DNA of 32,110 nt from Chloroflexota bacterium (GTDB taxonomy: Bacteria; Chloroflexota; Anaerolineae; Anaerolineales; Villigracilaceae): positions 1 through 32,110 of the forward strand of contig JACRLC010000056.1 in the NCBI GenBank assembly GCA_016235425.1. The letters run 5' to 3'. Shown here piece after piece: positions 1-8,029 of this stretch; the first letter of the stretch is position 1; each line of letters starts with the position of its first letter. The position numbers were made by a program, and so were the translations under genes. The notes beneath the pieces are model-generated. The model did not search any database and was not told where the DNA came from. It was given only the letters and a program-made list of their open reading frames with translations.

Positions 1-140
1 ACAATGAATGCCTTGAATACTCCAAGAAGAAGGTTGTCGGAGAGCCGGATGAGGGAAAACCTCATGTCCGGTTCGATGTGGCAGGGGATGGAAACCAGGA
101 TTTATATCCCAGGCGCCATCCCTTGACCCTACCACCCGAC
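1..140 (+). mobile_element. 3' end of a group II intron (domains V and VI)
   Basis: Bases 42-74 fold as a group II intron domain V. The lower stem GAGCCGGA pairs with TCCGGTTC, a two-base TG bulge follows, and the upper stem TGAGG/CCTCA closes a GAAAA loop. The AGC catalytic triad sits at the 5' base. Domain VI follows: GGGATGG (85-91) pairs with CCATCCC (116-122), with an unpaired TTGA holding the likely branch-point adenosine, and GTGG (78-81) can pair with CTAC (129-132). The intron probably ends near 140 at CCGAC. The rest of the intron and any reverse transcriptase gene lie left of the window. The domain V call is direct from sequence; the exact 3' splice position is inferred. Confidence 0.8.
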
Positions 141-307
141 TGGTGGGATTCACCCGCCAAAAAGGAGTGCACTACGCTCAAGTCAATTCCGTCAAATCGG
201 CTTTGTCTCATCCCACCCACCAGCGGCTAACGCAGGCCGTTCGGCGCTTCTCGGAGGGCCGTCCTCAGCTAGACGGTCCAGTGACAAACTCCAAGAATGA
301 GTGTTTT
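141..307. other. 3' flank of the intron, no gene recognised
   Basis: An open frame in phase with the downstream lipoprotein runs through here from an ATG at 143, but its residues look like translated non-coding DNA, and a lipoprotein signal sequence starts cleanly at 308. Around 226-245 there is CTAACGCAGGCCGTTCGGCG, reminiscent of integron attC-type sequence, but no full attC fold was found. Confidence 0.4.
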
Positions 308-835
308 ATGAACAAGGGAAGAATAGCAGCCATCATTGGAATGGTCACTTTGGGAGCCGTTTTGGTTTATGCCTGCCAAAGTGTCAAACCCAAACCTGCT
401 TTAATTTCAACAGTGACACCAACGGGCGATATTTTAGTAGAGGATGTGGCCAATTCTTACAGGATGGGCGAGACCATTACATTTGCAATAAGAAACTATT
501 CAGAAAAGACCATGTATATTGTCGGTTGTACATGGATCTTTGTTTATAAAATTGAAGGCGAAAACAAAATTTGGGTTACAACGAAAATAATTGAAATAGT
601 GCCGCCTCCAAGCGAACTCAAATCCTACCAAACAACATCCTGTGAATGGGATCAAAGAGCTTATCAAGATACATCCCAAGAAGGGGAAAAACGTTTTTCC
701 GGTTTTGCAGAAAATGTATTTGTTCCAGCCGGGCGTTACCAACTAGTTGTCTTCTATGGCACAGAGCGGGGAATAGCCACTAATTCAAAAACAGCTTTGA
801 TAGCTTACTCTGTAGTTTTTGAAATATCGAGGTAA
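308..835 (+). CDS. Putative lipoprotein with a beta-sandwich-like domain
   Basis: This is a 175-residue exported protein of unknown function. The start at 308 was chosen because it gives a classic lipoprotein signal: MNKGR, a hydrophobic stretch, then a lipobox ending LVYAC, so Cys24 or so would be lipidated and the protein membrane-anchored. The mature part has a pattern (MGETITFAIRN, then a late PAGRYQLVVFYG) resembling BsuPI-type or Ig-like beta-sandwich domains that start with 'tends to limit free groups' strands. That resemblance is weak and by eye only. It stands alone on the plus strand between an intron end and the convergent minus-strand glycan block. No partner gene suggests a role. 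Confidence 0.65.
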   Translation: MNKGRIAAIIGMVTLGAVLVYACQSVKPKPALISTVTPTGDILVEDVANSYRMGETITFAIRNYSEKTMYIVGCTWIFVYKIEGENKIWVTTKIIEIVPPPSELKSYQTTSCEWDQRAYQDTSQEGEKRFSGFAENVFVPAGRYQLVVFYGTERGIATNSKTALIAYSVVFEISR

Positions 836-891
836 AACACAGGCGACGGAACAACCGCCGCTTCCGGGTTCACAGTTTTATGATAAATTGC

Positions 892-906
892 AAGTGACAG
901 TCACTT
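892..906. repeat. Palindrome AAGTGACAGTCACTT, dispersed repeat
   Basis: A perfect 7+1+7 palindrome. It overlaps the stop codon of the GT2 gene (901-903), so it lies where transcription of the long minus-strand block would end and could act as a hairpin end. The 14-mer GTGACAGTCACTTT here (894-907) recurs exactly at 25323-25336 inside a larger inverted repeat. Confidence 0.7.
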
Positions 907-1827
907 TTTATAGCGTACTTCGCGCTGGCGTAAGACTGCTTCGCGCAATTTCCCCAATCCCAGCAAATTCAAAATTCCTGAAACCAAAATATTTAACCGG
1001 GTCAGTGCGGTGGGCGGATGAATGAACAGCGCCTGCATCCACGCGGAGAGCGCGGCGGCGGGTTGACCTCCATCGAGCAGGTAGCGAGCGTCCACGCGCT
1101 GGGCGGAGGCGCGCGCGCGGCGATTCACACGCGCAAGCACGGGCGCGAGATTTTTATCCTGCGTGGCCCAATTCAGAATGCGGAAGGCTTCGCGGCCAAA
1201 CTCGGCGGCTTTGGCGCGGTTCTTCGCTTCAGCGTGATAGCGCGCCGCGGCCCAGGTTTGAGGGACGTGCAAAATCCGTCCATGCTGGGCAATTTGAATC
1301 CACAAGTGATGGTCGAGGAGCAGGTGGAATGATGGTTCAAGCCTGAGATCATCCAACGCGGCGCGGCGCATGAAAACGGCGGGTTGTCCGATGATTTGGA
1401 AGCAAAGCAAATCCTCGAGAGACAATTGCCCGTACTTCAAAGTGTTGAAGGTTTTGCCGCGCTCATCCACGGCGAGCATGTCACCGTAAACCAGCGCAAC
1501 ATCCAGGTTCTCCTCAAACACTTTCACCGCCGCGCTCACCGCGCCCGGCAGGTAATAATCATCCGAATTCAGCCAGGCAATGATGTCACCCGCCGCGCGC
1601 ACAAATCCCTTGTTGATGGCGTCCGCCTGGCCACTGTCCCTTTCTGAAACCCAATACGCCAGTTTGCCTTCGTATTTTTTGATAATGCCAACACTGCCAT
1701 CCGTCGAAGCGCCGTCAATCACGATATATTCAATGCACGGATAATCCTGCTCCAGCACAGAATGAATCGTTTGTTCAAGATAAGCGACTTGATTGAACGA
1801 GGGGGTGATGATGGAAACAAGTTTCAT
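901..1827 (-). CDS. Glycosyltransferase family 2
   Basis: This 308-residue GT-A glycosyltransferase would transfer a sugar from a nucleotide-sugar donor onto a growing surface glycan at the cytoplasmic face. The N-terminus MKLVSIITPSFNQ is the standard GT2 first strand, followed by VIDGASTDGS and the metal-binding acidic motif LNSDD near residue 90. The catalytic domain covers roughly residues 1-220. The C-terminal about 90 residues are helical and Arg-rich with no recognisable domain. Its ATG overlaps the stop of the upstream GT-C gene by 4 bp, so translation is probably coupled. It is the last gene of a five-gene overlapping chain. Acceptor and donor cannot be told from sequence. Confidence 0.88.
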   Translation of the reverse strand: MKLVSIITPSFNQVAYLEQTIHSVLEQDYPCIEYIVIDGASTDGSVGIIKKYEGKLAYWVSERDSGQADAINKGFVRAAGDIIAWLNSDDYYLPGAVSAAVKVFEENLDVALVYGDMLAVDERGKTFNTLKYGQLSLEDLLCFQIIGQPAVFMRRAALDDLRLEPSFHLLLDHHLWIQIAQHGRILHVPQTWAAARYHAEAKNRAKAAEFGREAFRILNWATQDKNLAPVLARVNRRARASAQRVDARYLLDGGQPAAALSAWMQALFIHPPTALTRLNILVSGILNLLGLGKLREAVLRQREVRYKK

Positions 1828-3338
1828 TTTTTTAAATCGTACAACACATACCCCTCACCCTGCACCGCGACGGGATACGCGTCGAGCAATTCCTTCAACG
1901 AGGGCTGCTTGTCCAACTGGCCGAACGACGTGACCAGGAAATAATCCCGGCCATTGGTCAATTCGGCGAAACGGTCGGAGAAATCCACTTCGCCATTCCG
2001 CACTTCCGCAAGCTCCGTGCTGTACGGCCACAGCGCCACCTTGCGCCAGCCAAAGTACATCAGGCGATAACCATAATCCTGCGTAAGCCCGATGACCTTT
2101 GCATCCGCGGGGATCGCATCACCGACTGATTTCCAAAATGCAGGCTCATGACGAAAATCCTCCGCCATCAAAACAGACCGCGCCACCCATGACTGATAAC
2201 CGATAACCGCGACAATCAACGCGGCGAAAGCAACGCGTCCCGCGGGACTTTGAGTTGCCGCGCGTTCAATCAGCGGATTCAGCGCCGCGGCCAATCCAAG
2301 CGCAACGATGGGGATAAGCTGAATATGATAATAACTGTGCGTGTACATCTGGAACGGCAGGACAAGACCGTAGACGGCGTAGCCAATCCACAAGCCAATC
2401 AACAGCGCGCGTAAACGTGACGGCGCAATCAACGTCCCTGCGGCGGCGAGGAAGATAGCGGTCAACCCAAACAGGCTTCCAAGGAACGCCAGCCACTTGG
2501 AATAGAAGTCCGTGCTGAGGAGCAATTTCGCCATCGCCACAGACCAGTTGACGATGTACTCCGAGTTGTTGCCGGGATGAATGACCACGTAAAACAAAAA
2601 CGGCGGGAGAACGGTCAGCGCGGCCATCGTCCACACTTGCGCGGATTTCCAGAATTTGAATTGAAGCGTGTAAAGCACAACAGCGACTGCCGCGCCTGCA
2701 ACGAGAAAAACGGTGATTGCTTTGACGAGAACCGCGAACCCAAGCAGGAGACCGGCAAGGATTGCCCAACGCCATTCTCTCATCCCCAGCCCTTCTCCCC
2801 GTGGGAGAAGGGAGACAGATTCACTCCAGCGATAAAGGCAATACGCGCCAATCACAAGCGCGGAAGTCATCAACGGGTCAGGCTGGAAGGAGCGGCTGGC
2901 CTGGACTGCAAACGGCAAGACCAAATAATAAGCGAGTCCAATCAACCCTGCCCAGGGTGAAATCGCGCGGCGCGCTAAATCAAAAAGAGCGATTCCTGCC
3001 AGTAACCAAAAGAAAGTTTCCCATGCGCGAAAGACAGCGTAACTTTCACCACCGGTCAGTCTGTAAGTCAATGCAGCGATGGATTCAATAATCGGCGGCT
3101 CGTATTGCGCGGTGGTGTTGCGGAAGACCTGGGCAAGGTCTTTGGTGTGTGGGTCGGCGTTGGGGAGCAGGGAATAATAAATGCCGCGCGCCACGATGGT
3201 GTTGCGAAGTTGGCGCGTGGGATGAAAGTCGAGGGGAGGATCGGTGATATCGAGCAGGCGGAGGAGTCCGCCCAAGGCGATGAGAATGATTAGAAACGGG
3301 AACCAGGTTTGAGGTCGGGCTTGAGGCGGGGTTGTCAT
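1824..3338 (-). CDS. GT-C polytopic glycosyltransferase (PMT/ArnT-like)
   Basis: A 504-residue integral membrane protein with about ten hydrophobic segments. Proteins of this type (GT39/GT83-like, PMT_2) use polyprenyl-phosphate sugars at the outer face of the membrane. The first extracytoplasmic loop has the acidic and aromatic signature region LDITDPPLDFHPTRQ, where the catalytic Asp of such enzymes usually sits. A soluble C-terminal tail follows the last membrane segment. An insert around residues 177-190 (SLLPRGEGLGMRE) corresponds to a dispersed DNA repeat at 2781-2816 and probably lengthens a loop. It is linked by 4-bp overlaps to the DUF115 gene upstream and the GT2 gene downstream. 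The substrate is unknown. Confidence 0.8.
   Translation of the reverse strand: MTTPPQARPQTWFPFLIILIALGGLLRLLDITDPPLDFHPTRQLRNTIVARGIYYSLLPNADPHTKDLAQVFRNTTAQYEPPIIESIAALTYRLTGGESYAVFRAWETFFWLLAGIALFDLARRAISPWAGLIGLAYYLVLPFAVQASRSFQPDPLMTSALVIGAYCLYRWSESVSLLPRGEGLGMREWRWAILAGLLLGFAVLVKAITVFLVAGAAVAVVLYTLQFKFWKSAQVWTMAALTVLPPFLFYVVIHPGNNSEYIVNWSVAMAKLLLSTDFYSKWLAFLGSLFGLTAIFLAAAGTLIAPSRLRALLIGLWIGYAVYGLVLPFQMYTHSYYHIQLIPIVALGLAAALNPLIERAATQSPAGRVAFAALIVAVIGYQSWVARSVLMAEDFRHEPAFWKSVGDAIPADAKVIGLTQDYGYRLMYFGWRKVALWPYSTELAEVRNGEVDFSDRFAELTNGRDYFLVTSFGQLDKQPSLKELLDAYPVAVQGEGYVLYDLKK
2781..2816. repeat. Dispersed G/C-rich hairpin repeat inside the GT-C gene
   Basis: CCCTTCTCCC (2790-2799) and GGGAGAAGGG (2803-2812) form a perfect 10-bp inverted repeat preceded by CATCCCCAG. 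The same type of element occurs at 24187-24271, and a degenerate form at 7994-8029. Here it is read in frame within a coding sequence. Confidence 0.75.
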
Positions 3339-4153
3339 CGGAAGAGCGAATTGTAGTCCACTTTGGGGAAGATGGTCAGTTTGCCGCCGATGGTCGCATC
3401 CAAAACTTCACGTCCCGCGTTTTTGTAGGCATCGCGCGCCAGAGTGTAGCCAATCTCGGAAGTCTCGAGGTCGGGGAGTTGCCAGCGAAAGCCTTTGCCG
3501 AAGTAGGCGGGCGAGAAATGATTCGGGTCATCGCCCTGCGATGTAACGGTGGTATTGGGTTTGCCGGTGGCGGTGTAGTTGTGATCCGCGCCGATGAGGA
3601 TGACCTGCTTGAAGCCCATGTGAAAGGCGAGTTGCAACGTGACGTTGGTGACGGTTGCGCCTTCCCACACGCGGCCGCGGACATCGCCGGAGAAGCGCGG
3701 GGATTCGTAGGTGGTGTAGAGGAAATTGGGTAATTGGGTAATTGGTAAATTGTTTGAGAAGAAGCGGCGGGAACGCCACGAGAGGAATTTTGGGGTGGTG
3801 AGGGCGGCGAGGTCTTCGGCGGTTTGCTCGATGACGAGATCATTGACGACGGTGAGGTAGGTGGTGGAGAAACCGAGTTCGGGGAACATCAGGTAGATGC
3901 GGTTCACCCCGAAGGTGAACTCGTTTTTGAGTTTGCCGAGGTCGGTTTGTTTTAGGCTCGGCCCGTTGGCAATGACGAAGGCGCGCTTTCCTTTGTGTGC
4001 ATCTTTGAGCGCGGCGAGACGACGAATGCTCTCACGCCGCCAGGGATGCAGATACGCGGCGGGCAGCTGCGGGAGGCGGCGGGCGGTTTGGTAGGTCTCG
4101 CGGAGGAGGGTCCAGGCCGGGGCGGGGATTGCGGATTTGATGGTTTGTCTCAT
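3335..4153 (-). CDS. DUF115 / MptE-like (Maf-type) protein, putative glycan transferase
   Basis: A 272-residue soluble protein. The segment KRAFVIANGPSLKQTDLG followed by FTFGVNRIYLMF is the hallmark of the DUF115/MptE-like domain found in the motility accessory factor (Maf) proteins that attach pseudaminic or legionaminic acid to flagellin, and in archaeal MptE. A second conserved block, QVILIGADHNY, lies near residue 190. In this neighbourhood, with cytidylyltransferases and NeuB nearby, a role in transferring a nonulosonic acid is the best inference; a direct assay would be needed to exclude a pterin kinase role. It overlaps both neighbours by 4 bp (ATGA), placing it centrally in the translationally coupled chain. 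Confidence 0.75.
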   Translation of the reverse strand: MRQTIKSAIPAPAWTLLRETYQTARRLPQLPAAYLHPWRRESIRRLAALKDAHKGKRAFVIANGPSLKQTDLGKLKNEFTFGVNRIYLMFPELGFSTTYLTVVNDLVIEQTAEDLAALTTPKFLSWRSRRFFSNNLPITQLPNFLYTTYESPRFSGDVRGRVWEGATVTNVTLQLAFHMGFKQVILIGADHNYTATGKPNTTVTSQGDDPNHFSPAYFGKGFRWQLPDLETSEIGYTLARDAYKNAGREVLDATIGGKLTIFPKVDYNSLFR

Positions 4154-4524
4154 GGATTAATGAAATATGTCCTGCTCATGGAAACAAGAATCATCAGGAT
4201 AACGATGTCAGCGAGGAGAGTGATGAAGTCATAAACGCCGAACTGGTCGGTAAAGGTCAACAGAATATTCAGGGCCAAAACAGCGATGCCGAAAAAATAA
4301 GCCCATCGCATTCTTTTGGCAATCATGATTCCGCTTCCAAGCATTGCGCCCGCATTTGCGAGCATGAAAAAGCTGACGAGATAGGCAGGGAGGCCGTTGC
4401 CAAGACTGGTCATTTCCATGAAGATGTAAATGGCAAACCCAACCCAGATAAGGGCGTTGGCAAAAAACAACGCCCGCGCGACTTTCACCTTTGCGCCAAC
4501 GTAATATCTGTCTCTTTTCATCAC
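4150..4524 (-). CDS. Small four-helix membrane protein
   Basis: A 124-residue hydrophobic protein with about four predicted membrane segments (for example ALIWVGFAIYIFMEM and MILVSMSRTYFI near the end) and a basic N-terminus, MMKRDRYYVGAKVK. I do not recognise the family. It sits between the SDR and DUF115 genes with 4-bp overlaps on both sides, so it is almost certainly co-translated with them. It could be a helper or anchoring subunit of the assembly machinery, but nothing in the sequence proves this. Confidence 0.7.
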   Translation of the reverse strand: MMKRDRYYVGAKVKVARALFFANALIWVGFAIYIFMEMTSLGNGLPAYLVSFFMLANAGAMLGSGIMIAKRMRWAYFFGIAVLALNILLTFTDQFGVYDFITLLADIVILMILVSMSRTYFINP

Positions 4525-5297
4525 TCGGTACTCAAACGCGCCGTCGCGCCGCCGTCCACGATCATGGCCTGACCCGTCATGAACGATGACTGCTCATTAT
4601 CCGCGAGGAAGTAAATCGCGTGGGCGATTTCCTCCGGCGTGCCCACCCTGCCATTGACCGTCTTGCGCGCCAGATTATCGAGCCGCTCCTGCATGTCACC
4701 GTGGCCGACATGTCCGCGGCCAAGTCCGGCGCGGAGCATGGGCGTATCCACTGCACCGGGAAGGATGGCATTGACGCGGATATTGTCGGGGGCGAATTCA
4801 ATTGCCAGCGCGCGCGTGAGGGCGAGCAATCCGCCTTTGGAGGCGGCGTACGCGGCGATGTTGGCGGAGGTCTGCACCGCATGGACAGAGGAGACATTCA
4901 CAATCGCGCCGCCGCCTGCCGCTTTCATCAGCGGATGCGCCAGCTTGACAAACAAAAACACCGAGCGAAGGTTGGAGGCCATCACCGCGTCCCACTCTTC
5001 GACAGTGGTTTCCACGAGTGGTTTGGCTACCTGCACAGCGGCGTTGTTGACAAGGGCATCCAGTGTGGGATGAAATTCCCGCGCCTGCTGGAATATCTGC
5101 TCGGCAGAATCGGGGTGTGAAATATCGGCTTTGATGAAGCGGCCATTCTTTGGAAAATCGCCGCCCCCTTCAACTTCGCTCAAGGCGATACGGTCAACAC
5201 CAATGACGCGCCAGCCCTTGTTTGCGAAATGATGAACGCAGGCACGGCCAATGCCGCCGCCTACACCAGTGATGAGGACAGTTTTTGTCATAGACAT
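4521..5297 (-). CDS. Short-chain dehydrogenase/reductase (SDR)
   Basis: A 258-residue NAD(P)-dependent oxidoreductase of the classical SDR family. It shows the Rossmann motif TGVGGGIGRA near the N-terminus, the NNAAV motif, the catalytic Ser in NVSSVHA, the YAASK catalytic pair, and a C-terminal FMTGQAMIVDGG. It most resembles FabG-like enzymes, so substrate assignment from sequence is not possible; a sugar or sugar-nucleotide is likely by context. Oddly, residues around 37-48 (RIALSEVEGGGDF) contain an in-frame dispersed repeat just after the second beta strand, the loop that helps choose NAD or NADP. A second ATG two codons downstream is an alternative start. It heads the overlapping five-gene chain. 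Confidence 0.88.
   Translation of the reverse strand: MSMTKTVLITGVGGGIGRACVHHFANKGWRVIGVDRIALSEVEGGGDFPKNGRFIKADISHPDSAEQIFQQAREFHPTLDALVNNAAVQVAKPLVETTVEEWDAVMASNLRSVFLFVKLAHPLMKAAGGGAIVNVSSVHAVQTSANIAAYAASKGGLLALTRALAIEFAPDNIRVNAILPGAVDTPMLRAGLGRGHVGHGDMQERLDNLARKTVNGRVGTPEEIAHAIYFLADNEQSSFMTGQAMIVDGGATARLSTE
5166..5186. repeat. Short dispersed repeat in frame in the SDR gene
   Basis: CCCTTCAACTTCGCTCAAGG reads as LSEVEG-type peptide in the SDR. A related sequence, CCCTTCGGCAAGCTCAGGGC, lies in the non-coding stretch at 13477-13496. The shared CCCTTC...GCTCA(A/G)GGC frame identifies a family of short repeats widespread in related genomes (my recollection, not checked here). Confidence 0.55.
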
Positions 5298-5343
5298 ATA
5301 TCCAAATTATTGCGGTAATCGAGTAGCGTTTGTTGCAGACGAA

Positions 5344-5473
5344 GGGTCTCGGCAATCAACGTCAGAGATGCTTCGGGGCACCCCGAAAGAACATCGGGGC
5401 AGGCCGAACGCCCTCAGCATGACACAATTGGTCTCGATACGCTCGCAAAGAACGCTCGCTACTCGACCAACGG
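5344..5473. repeat. Intergenic repeat cluster with hairpins
   Basis: The gap between the dehydrogenase and SDR genes holds repeat-like DNA, not a gene. TTCGGGGCACCCCGAA (5372-5387) is a perfect 7-bp hairpin, and GGTCTCGATACGCTCGCAAA followed by a second CGCTCGCTACTCGACC resembles a REP-type element. It interrupts an otherwise tightly packed minus-strand series. Confidence 0.55.
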
Positions 5474-5481
5474 ATTACACT

Positions 5482-6429
5482 TTATCCTTTATATTCCATC
5501 CCCAACCCCTCGACCAAGTTCCTAATCGTATTCCAGTGAATCCTCTCCCATGCGGTGGGACTGGAGTTGGAGTTGTGCGGCGCGAGCAGGACGTTGTCCA
5601 TTTTCAACAAAGGACTATCCGCGGGCAATGGCTCGTGTTCAAAGACATCGAGGGCTGCGCCTGCGATTTGTCCCTTTTGGAGGGCAGACGCGAGCGCCAG
5701 TTCATCAACAATTGGGCCGCGGGCGGTGTTGATTAAGATAGCCGATGATTTCATCCTGCCCAGCGTCACGGCATTGATGAGGTGATGGCTTGTCGGGTTG
5801 AGGTCGCAGTTGACGGAGACAAAATCGGAATCGGCGAGCAGAGATTCAAGATTGGTCATGTGAATGCCAGACTCGCTGATGAAAACGTGGTCAATATCCA
5901 CGATGTCGGTACCGAGGACTTTCATGCCGAAGGCACGCGCGCGGCGAGTCACTGCCTTGCCGATGTTGCCGACGCCAATCACGCCGAGCGTACATTCGCT
6001 GAGGGCTTTGCCGGGAATTTTTTCCCATTCGCCGCGCTTCATCGCCGCGTCCATCCACGGGCCGCGGCGGGCGAAGGCCAGCATGCAGCCGAGCACCGTG
6101 TCCGCGACGGGGGTGGTGAAGGCATTTGGCGTTCGGCAGAGTCGGATATTTAAACGGGAGCAGGCTGAGGCGTCAATTGAATCGACGCCCGTCCCCCATT
6201 TGGAAATGACCTTTAAACGGGGAGCGCACTTTTCCAGAACGCGTTCCGTATAACGGTCATCCCCACAGATCGCGCCATCGAATTGACCGGCATACTGGAG
6301 CAGGTCACTTTCTTCCATGCGTTCCTGCACATCGGGGACGATAAGTTCAAGCCCGTATTTTTCAAACACAGGTTTGAAGCGGTCAAGAAAGGGAATCATG
6401 TAGGGGGCGGTGAGAAGGACGGTGGGCAT
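5482..6429 (-). CDS. D-2-hydroxyacid dehydrogenase (3-phosphoglycerate dehydrogenase-like)
   Basis: A 315-residue NAD-dependent enzyme that would interconvert a 2-hydroxy acid and a 2-keto acid. The NAD-binding motif GVIGVGNIGKA is near residue 150. The catalytic Arg is in NTARGPIVDE, the Glu in DVFEHEP and the His in LLAPHNSN, in family order. It is about the length of SerA lacking the C-terminal regulatory domain, or of phosphonate/glyoxylate-type members. It starts 1 bp after the stop of the membrane phosphatase/sulfatase-like gene, so they are probably one operon. Inside a glycan cluster it may make a hydroxy-acid (for example glycerate-like) decoration, but that is inference. Confidence 0.85.
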   Translation of the reverse strand: MPTVLLTAPYMIPFLDRFKPVFEKYGLELIVPDVQERMEESDLLQYAGQFDGAICGDDRYTERVLEKCAPRLKVISKWGTGVDSIDASACSRLNIRLCRTPNAFTTPVADTVLGCMLAFARRGPWMDAAMKRGEWEKIPGKALSECTLGVIGVGNIGKAVTRRARAFGMKVLGTDIVDIDHVFISESGIHMTNLESLLADSDFVSVNCDLNPTSHHLINAVTLGRMKSSAILINTARGPIVDELALASALQKGQIAGAALDVFEHEPLPADSPLLKMDNVLLAPHNSNSSPTAWERIHWNTIRNLVEGLGMEYKG

Positions 6430-6430
6430 A

Positions 6431-7954
6431 TTACCTGCGGCAATCGTTTGCGATCACAGAAAAATCGTACAGGTTCGGCACGGGCGAAAAATAACTTACG
6501 TCGTCGAGAATATCATACTTCCCGCCGAAATATGCGTTGAAAATCAGGCGGAACGAATTGACCGGCGAGACGGTTGGATAAAGCTCGTCGTTGTGGCCGG
6601 GTAAATAATACGCGTTGAGAATCCACATGCGCTTGTTCTTCGGTTGCAGCCACGGGCCGTGATCGCCCTGGAAGATGATGATGGGCGGCGTTTCTGACTC
6701 GGCAAGGATTGTATCCACCGCGGCCAGCACCTCGTCGTTCAAATGCTGTAACTGATTGACGTAGCCTTTTTCATACAGGCCGGGCGGGTACTGGCGATTC
6801 TCATTCCAGAAATCGGGCGGGTAGGTTGGGTTGCCTTCGGGGTCGAACACAAACGGCGGGTGCGGCGAAATGACGTGGATGTAGGCGAACGTCGGCTCCT
6901 TCATGCGCGCCAGATCGTCCACGTGATCGAAAATATTATTGAAGCGGTCGCGGAAACTTTGTCCCATCACCGCATCGGGGTCCACCCAGCCCCAATCGTT
7001 GATGTAACGCGCCAGCGTGGTACGCAGGAACAGACCTTCGAACTCGCTCAGGCCGGAGGAAAAAGGCGGCGGCGAAAGAAACACATCGGCATCTTCCAAC
7101 TCGTTCCACGCAAAGCCGGTCGCGAAGTTCACCGTGGTATAGCCCATACTCTCAAAGTTATATCGCACCGCGCTGTGCTTGAGCGAATCCCATAACACGC
7201 GGCGCGCGGTGCTCTCCGGCTTGAAGTCATCGTCGAGTTCCTGCAAATACATCATATTCAGTGACGAAGCCAGCGAAATCTCCGTCCGCACGTAATTGCT
7301 CTGACTGCACTGCCCCACGTAAAAGCCGCGTTCCTCCAGCGCGCTGATGAACCCGCTGTTGTCGAATTCATAGGCCGAATAAAGATTATCTGCGCGGCCA
7401 TAGGAATCGAGGATGAAATAATAGACATCGGGAGGACTCTCCGGTTTAACCAGGTCAGACTGCACCGGGGCTTTCTCCGCTCCCAAAGCATGTGCGCTTC
7501 TCAACCTGGACCCGGGGTTGACCTGCCACAAAGACATGATCACCAGCCCAAGCGCGATCACGTTAAGATTCGCCGCCGAGGAGGCAAAATTCAACTTTGG
7601 CCGCGTCGCCCACCAAAGGGTGAGGAGGAACAAAACGCTCCATCCGCCTGCCAGCCACGGGTCGAGATTGAAATCTGGATATTTTTCGCTCAGCAGGTTG
7701 CAGGCATGCCCATACGAAAAGAACAAGACCAGCCAGAGCGTCGTGAGAAACGCGGCGCGATGTGACTGTCTCATGAACAGCCGCAAAACGAAAAACAAGA
7801 CATTCCCCAACGCGACCGAAACCAGCAGGGAACGGATTCCCGCCTCAGGCTGGATTTGTCCCGTGTTCGTGGAGAGCAATGCCAAAACCGGGTACGCGCT
7901 AAACGCAATCGGATACCAGGGGATATTGAATTTTTCTAAAATTATTTTTTTCAT
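6431..7954 (-). CDS. Membrane-anchored alkaline phosphatase superfamily protein (sulfatase/LtaS-like)
   Basis: A 507-residue protein with about five N-terminal membrane helices (residues 1-150) followed by an extracytoplasmic catalytic domain. The domain opens with PDVYYFILDSYGRADNL (metal-binding Asp). It carries RTEISLAS, where a Thr is a plausible nucleophile, and ends with the metal-binding motif QGDHGPW. There is no CxPxR formylglycine motif, so this is unlikely to be a true sulfatase. It looks more like LtaS or phosphoethanolamine transferases that move phospho-groups from lipids onto glycans. Its stop is 1 bp before the dehydrogenase start. A role in adding or removing a charged substituent outside the membrane fits the locus. 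Confidence 0.75.
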   Translation of the reverse strand: MKKIILEKFNIPWYPIAFSAYPVLALLSTNTGQIQPEAGIRSLLVSVALGNVLFFVLRLFMRQSHRAAFLTTLWLVLFFSYGHACNLLSEKYPDFNLDPWLAGGWSVLFLLTLWWATRPKLNFASSAANLNVIALGLVIMSLWQVNPGSRLRSAHALGAEKAPVQSDLVKPESPPDVYYFILDSYGRADNLYSAYEFDNSGFISALEERGFYVGQCSQSNYVRTEISLASSLNMMYLQELDDDFKPESTARRVLWDSLKHSAVRYNFESMGYTTVNFATGFAWNELEDADVFLSPPPFSSGLSEFEGLFLRTTLARYINDWGWVDPDAVMGQSFRDRFNNIFDHVDDLARMKEPTFAYIHVISPHPPFVFDPEGNPTYPPDFWNENRQYPPGLYEKGYVNQLQHLNDEVLAAVDTILAESETPPIIIFQGDHGPWLQPKNKRMWILNAYYLPGHNDELYPTVSPVNSFRLIFNAYFGGKYDILDDVSYFSPVPNLYDFSVIANDCRR

Positions 7955-7993
7955 AAGCCTGTTCTACAAATTAAAATTTGTCCTCATTCCCGG

Positions 7994-8029
7994 CCTATCT
8001 CCTTTTTGGGAAGAGGGTCAAGGTGATGG
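7994..8029. repeat. Degenerate dispersed repeat overlapping a stop codon
   Basis: CTATCTCCTTTTTGGGAAG followed by AGGGTCAAGGTGATGG is a worn copy of the G/C-rich hairpin family seen at 2781 and 24187. Its minus-strand reading provides the stop codon (8018-8020) of the 677-residue membrane protein and its last residues, QPSP. Confidence 0.45.

Noticed and set aside
226-245. attC-like integron site
   Set aside because: Only one core-like motif was seen; no paired second core, no cassette series and no integrase.
143-307. N-terminal extension of the first lipoprotein gene
   Set aside because: The extension has no protein-like character and would bury the lipoprotein signal that starts at 308.
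3332-3733. Plus-strand open frame over the DUF115 gene
   Set aside because: It is an antisense shadow: low-complexity Gly/Ala/Val composition and no motif, while the minus strand has a clear family match.
6431-7954. True arylsulfatase acting on the sulfated glycan
   Set aside because: The formylglycine motif CxPxR is absent.
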